Assembly: GCF_000813325.1 (NCBI RefSeq)
Contig: NZ_BBQE01000005.1
Strand: one strand, 5' to 3'
DNA: 64,000 nt
Origin: Sulfurospirillum cavolei
Lineage (GTDB): Bacteria; Campylobacterota; Campylobacteria; Campylobacterales; Sulfurospirillaceae
Both the position numbers and the translations under genes were made by a program. This document shows, one piece after another, positions 27,752 through 34,793 of this stretch. The notes beneath the pieces are model-generated. The model did no database searches, was not told the DNA's origin, and was given only the letters and a program-made list of their open reading frames with translations. How positions within the stretch are numbered: position 1 is the first letter of the stretch; each line of letters opens with the position of its first letter.

Positions 27752-27912
27752 GTAAAACGGAAATTTTAGAGAAATTGCGGGAAAAACGAACGAAATGTAT
27801 CGTTTATACGCGCGTTATGGGGTATCACAGGCCGGTAGAGAGTTTTAACGTAGGTAAATTAGGCGAACACAAAGAGCGTGTCCAATTTGTTGAAAAATGT
27901 GCTTGCCGATAA
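27748..27912 (+). CDS. Separate glycyl-radical C-terminal piece of NrdD (54 residues)
   Basis: ATG at 27748 overlaps the nrdD TGA (ATGA); GAGGAGGG at 27729-27736 can serve as ribosome binding site. The 54-residue product contains YTRVMGYHRPVESFNVGK (residues 20-37), which matches the glycyl-radical motif of class III reductases (R-V/I-x-G-Y-x-x-P-V, then N-x-G-K). Gly25 would be the radical site. The preceding helix-like stretch (EILEKLREKRTK) and trailing KERVQF correspond to the rest of the NrdD C-terminus. Two further cysteines (CAC) lie at its end. It should assemble with the 704-residue NrdD and be activated by NrdG, whose gene overlaps its 3' end by 35 bases. The alternative is a frameshift in one continuous nrdD. 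Confidence 0.85.
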   Translation: MSKTEILEKLREKRTKCIVYTRVMGYHRPVESFNVGKLGEHKERVQFVEKCACR

Positions 27913-28579
27913 GGCGATCCACAGCATCACGAAATTTACGACGCTGGATTTTCCCAATCGTCTAGCGTCGATTTTTTGGTTTGCCAAATGCAATATGGCA
28001 TGCCCTTACTGCTACAATCCGCAAATCGTGCGGGGAGAAGGTCTCGTTAGCCTCGAAGAAGCCCTGAATTTCTTACAATCCCGGCAAAACAGACTAGACG
28101 GTGTTGTCTTAAGCGGAGGCGAATGCACGCTTTACCCGCACCTTGAGGCCTTGACATGTGAAATCAAACGACTAGGTTTTCAAATCAAAATCGACACCAA
28201 CGGTTCCAACCCGACGTTATTGGAGCGATTGATCGAAAACGAAATGATCGACTACGTTGCACTCGATTACAAAGCACCGCTAGAAAAATACGAAGCACTC
28301 GTTCATTATCGACATGTCGAACGCTTTGAACACAGCTTAGAGCTTTTGATAGATTCCGGAATGCCTTTTGAAGTCAGAACGACGCTACACAACGATCTTT
28401 TAAGCGTCGAAGATATTAATGCCGTGATTCAAGACTTACATGTCAAAGGTTACCGCGGTACGTATTACCTGCAACGCTACTTACATGTCGAAGAGACGAT
28501 GGGAAATACAATGCCGCCTCAAAACGTTTTCGACCGTACGAAACTTTCAAACTTGCTTCCGATTAGCTTTCGAAATTAA
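27878..28579 (+). CDS. nrdG: Anaerobic ribonucleotide reductase-activating protein (radical SAM)
   Basis: Uses S-adenosylmethionine and a 4Fe-4S cluster to place the glycyl radical on the reductase. The cluster motif is CNMACPYC (CxxxCxxC, about residues 38-45), followed by GVVLSGGECTLYPH (SAM-binding GGE). The start is uncertain: GTG at 27878, inside the glycyl-radical gene, gives 233 residues; a later in-frame GTG at 27899 is possible. The N-terminal ITKFTTLDFPNRLA stretch is typical for activases of this type. Overlap with the preceding small gene implies translational coupling of substrate and activase. Confidence 0.92.
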   Translation: MSNLLKNVLADKAIHSITKFTTLDFPNRLASIFWFAKCNMACPYCYNPQIVRGEGLVSLEEALNFLQSRQNRLDGVVLSGGECTLYPHLEALTCEIKRLGFQIKIDTNGSNPTLLERLIENEMIDYVALDYKAPLEKYEALVHYRHVERFEHSLELLIDSGMPFEVRTTLHNDLLSVEDINAVIQDLHVKGYRGTYYLQRYLHVEETMGNTMPPQNVFDRTKLSNLLPISFRN

Positions 28580-28677
28580 GTCGATCAAAACTCTTCGAAT
28601 CGCGAAAATCGCTCTTACGATCGATACGATTCCCGCCGCAAAAAAGAGGCTTTAATACATTTTAAAATCGGTTTGGG

Positions 28678-28683
28678 TATAAT
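28678..28683 (+). promoter_or_regulatory. -10 element for secG
   Basis: TATAAT in TTTGGGTATAATCC, 42 bases before the secG ATG, with AAAGGACA as ribosome binding site. The gap 28580-28724 shows no other gene. Confidence 0.55.
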
Positions 28684-28724
28684 CCTCAGTTCTACTAGAT
28701 TATGAAACATAAAGGACATCTCAA

Positions 28725-29060
28725 ATGACCACCGTTTTATTGGTTTTACAATTTGTTTTAACCGGTATATTAACCGTTGCCGTATTACTTCAAAAAAGCT
28801 CTTCTATCGGACTTGGCGCGTATAGCGGCAGTAACGAATCGCTTTTCGGAGCAAAAGGACCTGCCGGATTTATGGCAAAATTTACGTTTGTCGTCGGTAT
28901 TCTTTTTATCGCCAATACGCTTGCGTTAGGCTATTTTTACAATCAAGATAAAAAAGTTTCGATTGCCGAAGATATCAAAATCGAAAAAAGCGTCGTTCCG
29001 AGCACTCCGGCACCGATGCCCTCAGCTCCAAGTGCACCTGAAGCTCCCAGCACCAAATAA
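28725..29060 (+). CDS. secG: Preprotein translocase subunit SecG
   Basis: Small SecYEG partner. 111 residues: a first membrane helix (VLLVLQFVLTGILTVAVLLQ), the conserved cytoplasmic stretch LGAYSGSNESLFGAKGPAGF, a second helix (TFVVGILFIANTLALGYFY) and a Pro/Ala/Ser-rich tail common in Campylobacterota. It is followed after 3 bases by an exported deacetylase and then frr-pyrE, a plausible single operon. Confidence 0.93.
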   Translation: MTTVLLVLQFVLTGILTVAVLLQKSSSIGLGAYSGSNESLFGAKGPAGFMAKFTFVVGILFIANTLALGYFYNQDKKVSIAEDIKIEKSVVPSTPAPMPSAPSAPEAPSTK

Positions 29061-29063
29061 TCG

Positions 29064-30020
29064 ATGAAATTTTTTTGGTGGTTTTTGCTTCTTAGCGTAA
29101 CGGTATGGGCGGATGCCCATATCTTTATCTATCATCGCTTTAACGATGATCGCTATCCCAGTACCAATACGTCGTTACAAGAGCTACGATATGAATTTGA
29201 GTATTTTAAACGCAACGGGTATGAAGTCGTTCCGCTTGAAAAACTCGTTCAAGCGCTTCGTGCAAAAGAAACGATTCCCGACAACTGGGTCGTCCTCACG
29301 ATCGACGACAATTATAAAAGCTTTTATCGACACGGACTTGCACTCTTCAAAGAGTACGGCTATGCGTTTACGATGTTTGTTTACGTCGATGCTACGGAGC
29401 AAAAATACGGCGATTATATGAGCTGGGACGAACTCAAAGAACTGGCAAAATACGGCTCTTTAGAGTTTCACTCCATGCATCACCCGCATATGACCGAACT
29501 GAGCGACGATGCTCTTAAAAAAGATTTCGACGAAGGATTGGCCTTATTTGAAAAACGTTTGGGTATTAAACCGCGCTACTTCTCGTATCCTTTCGGAGAG
29601 TTTAGTCCGCGCGTTAAAGCCATTGCCGAAAGCTACGGCTTTGAAGCGATTTTAAACCAAAACATGGGTGCGGTTGCTTCCTTTAGCGATCCCTTGGACT
29701 TAGACCGTTCGGCACTTGTAGGCAAAAGCGATTTGAACGCCTTTTTAAAATACAAAGCCTTGGAAGCGACATGGATCGAACCTCAATACCTTCTCAAAGA
29801 CGCTAAAGTCGATACCTTACATGTCAAAGCCAACACGAGCGCCACCAAAGGCGGTTTGTATATCAGCGGTTTTGGCTATCAAGAACTTGAGCTTCAAGAA
29901 GGTGTTTTTCAAGCGAATATCACTAAAATTTTGACCAAAGAGCGCACGAGGCTCATCGTCTCCGTGGGCAATAAAATTTCAACGAAACTACTCGTAAAGG
30001 ATAACTATGGAACTAAATAA
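29064..30020 (+). CDS. Exported polysaccharide deacetylase (NodB domain)
   Basis: A 318-residue protein with a short signal peptide (MKFFWWFLLLSVTVWADA). The NodB fold shows the metal/catalytic motifs VLTIDDNYKSF (two aspartates), FHSMHHPHM (two histidines) and RYFSYPFGEFSP. It probably deacetylates peptidoglycan or another envelope glycan in the periplasm. The C-terminal ~90 residues form an additional domain I do not recognise. It overlaps frr by 14 bases, an unusual partner for a ribosome-recycling gene. Confidence 0.85.
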   Translation: MKFFWWFLLLSVTVWADAHIFIYHRFNDDRYPSTNTSLQELRYEFEYFKRNGYEVVPLEKLVQALRAKETIPDNWVVLTIDDNYKSFYRHGLALFKEYGYAFTMFVYVDATEQKYGDYMSWDELKELAKYGSLEFHSMHHPHMTELSDDALKKDFDEGLALFEKRLGIKPRYFSYPFGEFSPRVKAIAESYGFEAILNQNMGAVASFSDPLDLDRSALVGKSDLNAFLKYKALEATWIEPQYLLKDAKVDTLHVKANTSATKGGLYISGFGYQELELQEGVFQANITKILTKERTRLIVSVGNKISTKLLVKDNYGTK

Positions 30021-30567
30021 AGTATATGCCGAACAAAAAGAGCATATGGAAAAATGCATCTCTGCCCTTAAACGCGACTTTATGACGATTCGTAGCGGAA
30101 AAGTCGCTATCTCGATCTTAGATAACATTCACGTCGATTACTACGGAACGCCGACTGCTTTAAATCAAGTCGCAACCGTTTTAGTAAGCGACGCTACGAC
30201 GATTAGCATTACGCCGTGGGAAAAAAAGATGCTACGCGAAATCGAAAAAGCAATCATGCAAGCCAATATCGGCGTCAACCCGAATAACGACGGCGAAAGC
30301 GTCAAACTCTTTTTCCCTCCGATGACGAGCGAGCAACGAAAAGAGAGTGCAAAACAAGCCAAAATCATGGGCGATAAAGCCAAAGTTGCCGCGCGTAACG
30401 TACGTAAAGACGCCAACGACCAAGTGAAAAAGCTCGAAAAAGATAAGCTAATTACCGAAGATCAATCCAAAAAAGCGCAAGACGAGGTTCAAAAAATTAC
30501 CGATGCGACGGTCGCAAAAATAGACGACTTGGTCAAAGACAAAGAAGCTGAATTGCTCAAAATTTAA
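30007..30567 (+). CDS. frr: Ribosome recycling factor
   Basis: Splits post-termination ribosomes with EF-G. 186 residues with the conserved ALKRDFMTIRSGKV near residue 20-30 and the C-terminal three-helix bundle (RKDANDQVKKLEKD). Standard family length. It begins inside the deacetylase gene and is followed 8 bases later by pyrE. Confidence 0.96.
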   Translation: MELNKVYAEQKEHMEKCISALKRDFMTIRSGKVAISILDNIHVDYYGTPTALNQVATVLVSDATTISITPWEKKMLREIEKAIMQANIGVNPNNDGESVKLFFPPMTSEQRKESAKQAKIMGDKAKVAARNVRKDANDQVKKLEKDKLITEDQSKKAQDEVQKITDATVAKIDDLVKDKEAELLKI

Positions 30568-30575
30568 GGATTTGT

Positions 30576-31184
30576 ATGCAAATCGAAACCATTTACAAAG
30601 AAGCTAACGCGCTTTTAGAAGGACATTTTTTACTTAGCAGCGGCAAACATTCTCGTTTTTACCTTCAAAGTGCCAAGGTTTTAGAAGACCCTAAAGTCGC
30701 TGAAGAACTTGCCGTCGCACTCGCAAAAATGATTCAAGCCTACGGACTGGAAATCGACACCGTCTGTTCTCCCGCTCTTGGCGGCGTATTGGCGGGATAC
30801 GAGCTAGCACGGGCACTGGGCAAACGTTTTATCTTTGCCGAACGCGTCGGCGGAGAGATGACGATTCGTCGCGGTTTTGACGTGAAAAAAGGCGAGAAAA
30901 TTTTGGTCTGCGAAGATATTATCACGACAGGCGGTTCCGCACTTGAAGCGGCAAACGTCGCTCAAAGTATGGGCGGTATTATCGTCGGATTTGCCGCCCT
31001 TGCCAATCGCGGTTTTTGCAAACGCGTCGGAAGCGATTTGGAAGCAAAACCGACATGTAAGCTTCCAAACGATGCACCGTTTTTTGCCTTGGCCGATTTT
31101 GAGTTCGATATCTACGATCCAAGCGATTGCCCTTTGTGTAAAGAAGGGAGTATCGCATACAAACCCGGCAGTCGAGGAAACTAA
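30576..31184 (+). CDS. pyrE: Orotate phosphoribosyltransferase
   Basis: Makes OMP from orotate and PRPP in pyrimidine synthesis. 202 residues with the PRPP loop ILVCEDIITTGGSALEA (about residues 108-124), and GGEMTIRRGFDVKKGEK around the flexible loop. Length fits the shorter PyrE type of Campylobacterota. SD-like AAGGA precedes the ATG. Confidence 0.96.
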   Translation: MQIETIYKEANALLEGHFLLSSGKHSRFYLQSAKVLEDPKVAEELAVALAKMIQAYGLEIDTVCSPALGGVLAGYELARALGKRFIFAERVGGEMTIRRGFDVKKGEKILVCEDIITTGGSALEAANVAQSMGGIIVGFAALANRGFCKRVGSDLEAKPTCKLPNDAPFFALADFEFDIYDPSDCPLCKEGSIAYKPGSRGN

Positions 31185-31190
31185 GCATTT

Positions 31191-31652
31191 ATGCGATGGC
31201 GTGAGACGAAAAAAGGCGGCTTAAAAGCACCGATTGCGAAACGGAAAACCGATCGTATCGCGCCTTTTTCCAAGCGCGCTAAGGCATTTGTCGTCGATTC
31301 GTTTATGCTTCTCATGCCGATTCTTTACGTCGTATTTTATCTCGTTTTCGGTTCACGCGAAGGCTTTGCGCAACACTGGGCGTTAGGATGGCTGCTCGTC
31401 TTAGCTCCGTACGGCTTCGTGACGACGCTCTTTTTTTACAAAACGGCGCAAACGCCCGGTTTTAAAGCCTATGACATCGAGCTTAAAGACCCTCAAACGC
31501 TTCGTACGCCGTCTCTCGCGATGTTGCTGATACGCTATCTTACGGCACTGCTTACCTGTATAACGCTCATCGGGCTTTTGCTCCCTTTGCTACGCAAAGA
31601 CCGCCGTACGCTTTACGATCTTCTCAGCCGTAGCGTGCCTCTTTGCAAGTAA
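31191..31652 (+). CDS. RDD-family membrane protein
   Basis: A 153-residue inner-membrane protein with an RDD domain: PFSKRAKAFVVDSFML at the start (Arg and Asp of the motif), and three membrane helices (about residues 35-55, 68-85, 113-135), ending in DRRTLYDLLSRS. RDD proteins are found in transport and stress settings; no specific function can be assigned. It sits 6 bases after pyrE. Confidence 0.85.
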   Translation: MRWRETKKGGLKAPIAKRKTDRIAPFSKRAKAFVVDSFMLLMPILYVVFYLVFGSREGFAQHWALGWLLVLAPYGFVTTLFFYKTAQTPGFKAYDIELKDPQTLRTPSLAMLLIRYLTALLTCITLIGLLLPLLRKDRRTLYDLLSRSVPLCK

Positions 31653-31656
31653 GTCC

Positions 31657-32745
31657 GTGATTTTTACCAAAATTTCGAGTTTCTTCTTTTTCTATTTCGT
31701 CGTGACCGGCGTGTACGTCATTTTTATGCCTAAAATGCTTCAAACCATCGGCTATAACGCCTTTCAAATCGGTGCCGTCTTTGCGCTCGCCCCGTTGATG
31801 CGTTTCATCGTTCCGTTTTTTTTCCTAAAGCATTTTGAACTCTCGCGTAGGGTTTTTTATACCGCTTTACTCGGCGCGATCGGTGCCATAGTGCTTTTTT
31901 ATCCCACAATCGAGCATTTTTACCTTTTCATGCTTCCCAATATGCTTTTAGGAGCGTGTTTGGGTATGATCTTACCTTACGTTGAGACGTACGCAATGGA
32001 ACATCTTAAAAAAGAGCGTTTCGGACGTGCTCGACTTTTCGGTTCGATCGGCTTCATGGCGATCGGCATCATTCTTGCGCGTCGCTTGGAGCATTTCGAC
32101 AACGCTTTGCACTACCTTTTGGCGGCGATCGTACTCACGGCGGCATCCGCTTATTGGCTTACGCGCCATAACACTCTTTTATCGGCACCGACTGTTTCAA
32201 ATACGACTTTCCGATTTTCGCATGCTACGTTTTTGTGGATCAGTTTCTTTCTGATGCAAGTAAGTTTCGGCGCATTTTACAACTTTTTTACCATTTACGA
32301 AACCGCTCACGGTATCACTTTAGAGACAACCAGCTATTTGTGGGCTTTCGGCGTCGTTTGCGAAATTATTCTATTTTATTTTCAAGCACCGCTTCTCAAA
32401 CGTTTTACGCTTTTAAGCCTTCTGAAATTCGGCGTTTTAAGTGCCGCCGTTCGATGGTTTTTACTCTTTTTATTTCCCTCGTCGCTTGTGGCTTCTTACG
32501 CAACGCAATCGTTGCATGCGTTTAGTTTTGCACTGCACCATACCGCAGCTTTGAGTTTACTTTATACGCTGTACGCACACAAAAAACTTGCGGCACAGTT
32601 TTATTACGGGCTTTCTTTCGGATTGGGAGGCTTTGCGGGTGCATTGATCGCGGGTAATTTTTACGGTCCAAGGCTTTACATGTACGCCGGTTTGATAGCG
32701 TTACTTTCTCTTGGAAGCCTTTTTCTTTTCAAGGAGAAAGAATAA
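31657..32745 (+). CDS. MFS transporter, permease type
   Basis: A 362-residue protein with about 12 predicted membrane helices. GTG start 4 bases after the RDD stop. The RFGRARLFGSIGFMAIG stretch after helix 4 is the loop found in LacY/nucleoside-proton-symporter-like and 3-phenylpropionate-permease-like members. Substrate unknown. Its last 17 bases overlap the convergent FliL-like gene on the other strand. Confidence 0.8.
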   Translation: MIFTKISSFFFFYFVVTGVYVIFMPKMLQTIGYNAFQIGAVFALAPLMRFIVPFFFLKHFELSRRVFYTALLGAIGAIVLFYPTIEHFYLFMLPNMLLGACLGMILPYVETYAMEHLKKERFGRARLFGSIGFMAIGIILARRLEHFDNALHYLLAAIVLTAASAYWLTRHNTLLSAPTVSNTTFRFSHATFLWISFFLMQVSFGAFYNFFTIYETAHGITLETTSYLWAFGVVCEIILFYFQAPLLKRFTLLSLLKFGVLSAAVRWFLLFLFPSSLVASYATQSLHAFSFALHHTAALSLLYTLYAHKKLAAQFYYGLSFGLGGFAGALIAGNFYGPRLYMYAGLIALLSLGSLFLFKEKE

Positions 32746-33184
32746 AATTTTTAAGATAGATCGTCTCGACTTCGTAACCGAAATTCTCTTCTATCATACC
32801 CATTAATTCACTTTTTAAACGCTCTTTCCCCTCTAAAGTATCCAAACCGTTAGAGTCCATCGTATTGAGGTACTGTAAAACGGCGTTTCGCACGTTTTCC
32901 ATATTGCCTTTGAGGGCTTTTTTGCCGTTAGCGTTTTTCATAATCAGGGCAATATCGGCTTTCATAATTTTGAATTTTTGCGAGCGGATATTGATGTAAA
33001 TCGTATCCAAGCTGACCTCGTTGGCGTCGGTGCTGACATTCGTCGCTTTGGTCGTTGACGTTACAGTCTCGTATGAAGAAGCATTTGCACTCTCTTTGAG
33101 CATATAGCGAATCGTCCAAAAACCGATACCGATGAGCAAAATGATAAATCCCAACGTAATTTTGAGCAATTTTTCATTGAGCAT
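32729..33184 (-). CDS. FliL-like membrane protein
   Basis: A 151-residue single-pass protein: one N-terminal membrane helix (ITLGFIILLIGIGFWTI), a Ser/Thr-rich linker, then a periplasmic domain with DTIYINIRSQKFKIMKADIA and the closing FGYEVETIYLKNFILSP, resembling the FliL/stomatin-like fold where the end reads V.DVYFT.FI.Q. FliL supports torque generation at the stator. Here it lies with a DUF3137-like gene and lemA rather than with flagellar genes, so it may have another partner. ATG overlaps the neighbour stop (TAATG). Confidence 0.6.
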   Translation of the reverse strand: MLNEKLLKITLGFIILLIGIGFWTIRYMLKESANASSYETVTSTTKATNVSTDANEVSLDTIYINIRSQKFKIMKADIALIMKNANGKKALKGNMENVRNAVLQYLNTMDSNGLDTLEGKERLKSELMGMIEENFGYEVETIYLKNFILSP

Positions 33185-34149
33185 TAGCGTTTACTCCATA
33201 ATTTTTCATTGAGTTTGAGTTCTTCAACAATCCCGACGACCGTATTGAGAAGTTGAAAATACTCTTTAATATACGAAAATTCCAATAATGAACGTGTTAA
33301 TATCGGCTCAAAAAGAGATTTTGTGTAGGCAATAGCAATATAAATTCGCGAAGCGACGAAAGAGAGATAGATAGGTCGGTTAATTTTTCGCTGAAGAAGC
33401 ACGATTTTTTCCATCAAAGCATGGGAAAGAATATAGCGGCTCTCTATCGGGTCGTCCCCGTAAACGACGAAAATCTTTTCGAACTCGGCATGATCGAGCT
33501 TCATCAGCGATCCTCTGGCGACGTTCATACGCTGAAACCATGTTCCTAAAACGCCTAAAGTTCGCTCTGCCGTATCGGGTAAAACCACCGTTTTACTTTT
33601 AAAGGTTTTGTTAAAGTCGGCGCAAAAGAACAGTCCTTGAAAAATCGTCTCCCACCGTTCTCTTCCTTTACTATCGCGCTCTTTTTGTTGCGTATGCAAA
33701 AAACTGAACCGCACGTCGACTTTCGCAATCGAGCCGCTTACCAGATCGCTTCCTTCAAATCGATCGTAATCTTCCAAAAAAAGCTCGCTTCTTCGGTACG
33801 CTTCTTCATCGATGGCACTTTCTTTGCGATACAAAAGCGATGCATCGATTTGATGAAGCAGCTTTTCAATCACCTGATCTTTAAAGAGTGCCGTAAAACC
33901 CGCTTTTTCGTGACGGTAAACAAACATAAAAATCAAAAAGCCGCTCATCGCGCTGATCAAAGCTGCCTGTAAAAGTGCAAAATGCATTTGTTGATGTAAA
34001 ACGGTAAAAAAAACGACCGCTCCTACGCTCATAAAAAGAGCGACCGTTTGGAGTTTTTTGACGATGCGCTTGCGCTCCTCTTCCAAAGGGAAAAGTGCTT
34101 CTTGCATCGTTTCGTAGTAGTATTCAAGTAGCGATGAAAGCGTCGCCAT
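33184..34149 (-). CDS. DUF3137-like membrane protein next to lemA
   Basis: A 321-residue protein with two hydrophobic segments near residues 32-75 (VALFMSVGAVVFFTVLH and ISAMSGFLIFMFVYRH), followed by a soluble domain (SGSIAKVDVRFSFLHTQQ, FQGLFFCADFNKTFKSKTVV, ILSHALMEKIVLLQRK, PIYLSFVASRIYIAI). This matches the layout of DUF3137 proteins, which are regularly encoded beside lemA. Biochemical role unknown. It sits between lemA and the FliL-like gene with near-zero spacing, so the three probably form one membrane complex or pathway. Confidence 0.65.
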   Translation of the reverse strand: MATLSSLLEYYYETMQEALFPLEEERKRIVKKLQTVALFMSVGAVVFFTVLHQQMHFALLQAALISAMSGFLIFMFVYRHEKAGFTALFKDQVIEKLLHQIDASLLYRKESAIDEEAYRRSELFLEDYDRFEGSDLVSGSIAKVDVRFSFLHTQQKERDSKGRERWETIFQGLFFCADFNKTFKSKTVVLPDTAERTLGVLGTWFQRMNVARGSLMKLDHAEFEKIFVVYGDDPIESRYILSHALMEKIVLLQRKINRPIYLSFVASRIYIAIAYTKSLFEPILTRSLLEFSYIKEYFQLLNTVVGIVEELKLNEKLWSKR

Positions 34150-34166
34150 AATACGAGGGGCGTTAA

Positions 34167-34721
34167 CTAACGAAAAAGATTTTTAACGTTGACGTTTTCA
34201 CGCTCCACAACGTCAATACGCAACACTTCTTTTTTCTCCAAGCGCATAAAACCCGCAAGTACATTGGTAGGAAACATCTCAAGCGCATTATTGTAATCGG
34301 TAACGCTTTGATTGTAAGCGCGGCGTGCGGCGGAGATTTGCTCTTCCACTTCATGAAGCGTGTGTTGAAGATGCAGAAAATTTTCGTTTGCCTTAAGTAT
34401 CGGATAGTTTTCAACCGTTACCATCAGCGAACCCAATGCGGACGAAAGTTCTTTGTCCAGTGCCATTTTTTCATGAGCATTAAGGCTCGGTTGAAGGGCT
34501 TGTGAACGTAAAGAAGTGATTTTTTCTAAAGTTCCCGCTTCGTGAAGCATATACTCTTTGAGCGTCGCAACAAGATTGGGAATCAGATCGTAACGCTTTT
34601 TCAAAACCGCGTCGAGTCCCGCAAAGATATTATCGACTTGATTTTTTTTAGAAATTAACGTGTTGTACAAAACGATAAAAATGAAAAGCAGTGCGCCGCC
34701 GACGATCAAAAACGTTTCCAC
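34167..34721 (-). CDS. lemA: LemA family protein
   Basis: 184 residues from GTG at 34721 (VETFLIVGGALLFIFIVLYN). One N-terminal membrane helix is followed by the conserved LemA core YNTLISKKNQVDNIFAGLDA and KKRYDLIPNLVATLKEY, a four-helix cytoplasmic or periplasmic bundle. A longer open frame begins at 34787, but it would run through the typA hairpin; the GTG has a strong AAGGAGG site 6 bases upstream. Function of LemA is not known. Confidence 0.88.
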   Translation of the reverse strand: METFLIVGGALLFIFIVLYNTLISKKNQVDNIFAGLDAVLKKRYDLIPNLVATLKEYMLHEAGTLEKITSLRSQALQPSLNAHEKMALDKELSSALGSLMVTVENYPILKANENFLHLQHTLHEVEEQISAARRAYNQSVTDYNNALEMFPTNVLAGFMRLEKKEVLRIDVVERENVNVKNLFR

Positions 34722-34741
34722 GATAAACCTCCTTATAACAT

Positions 34742-34779
34742 GGGCTTTGCTAAGTCTACATGTAGACTCGGCAGAGCCC
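34742..34779 (-). terminator. Hairpin downstream of typA containing AGTCTACATGTAGACT
   Basis: GGGCTTTGC (34742-34750) pairs with GCAGAGCCC (34771-34779, one G-U). Inside is a perfect 16-base palindrome built on ACATGT (34753-34768). It lies between the typA stop and the lemA ribosome binding site and lacks a T-run, so it may attenuate rather than fully stop transcription into lemA. Confidence 0.55.
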
Positions 34780-34793
34780 TCGATCAAGCTGTA

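Noticed and set aside
27740..27760. Treating nrdD as a pseudogene or sequencing error
   Set aside because: Considered seriously, but the downstream frame has its own ATG, a ribosome binding site, an exact ATGA overlap and a fully intact radical motif, and the large chain is otherwise complete. Kept as a split gene with the error scenario stated as a test.
34722..34787. 22-codon N-terminal extension of LemA
   Set aside because: It would run through the typA hairpin and lacks LemA similarity; GTG at 34721 has AAGGAGG at correct spacing.
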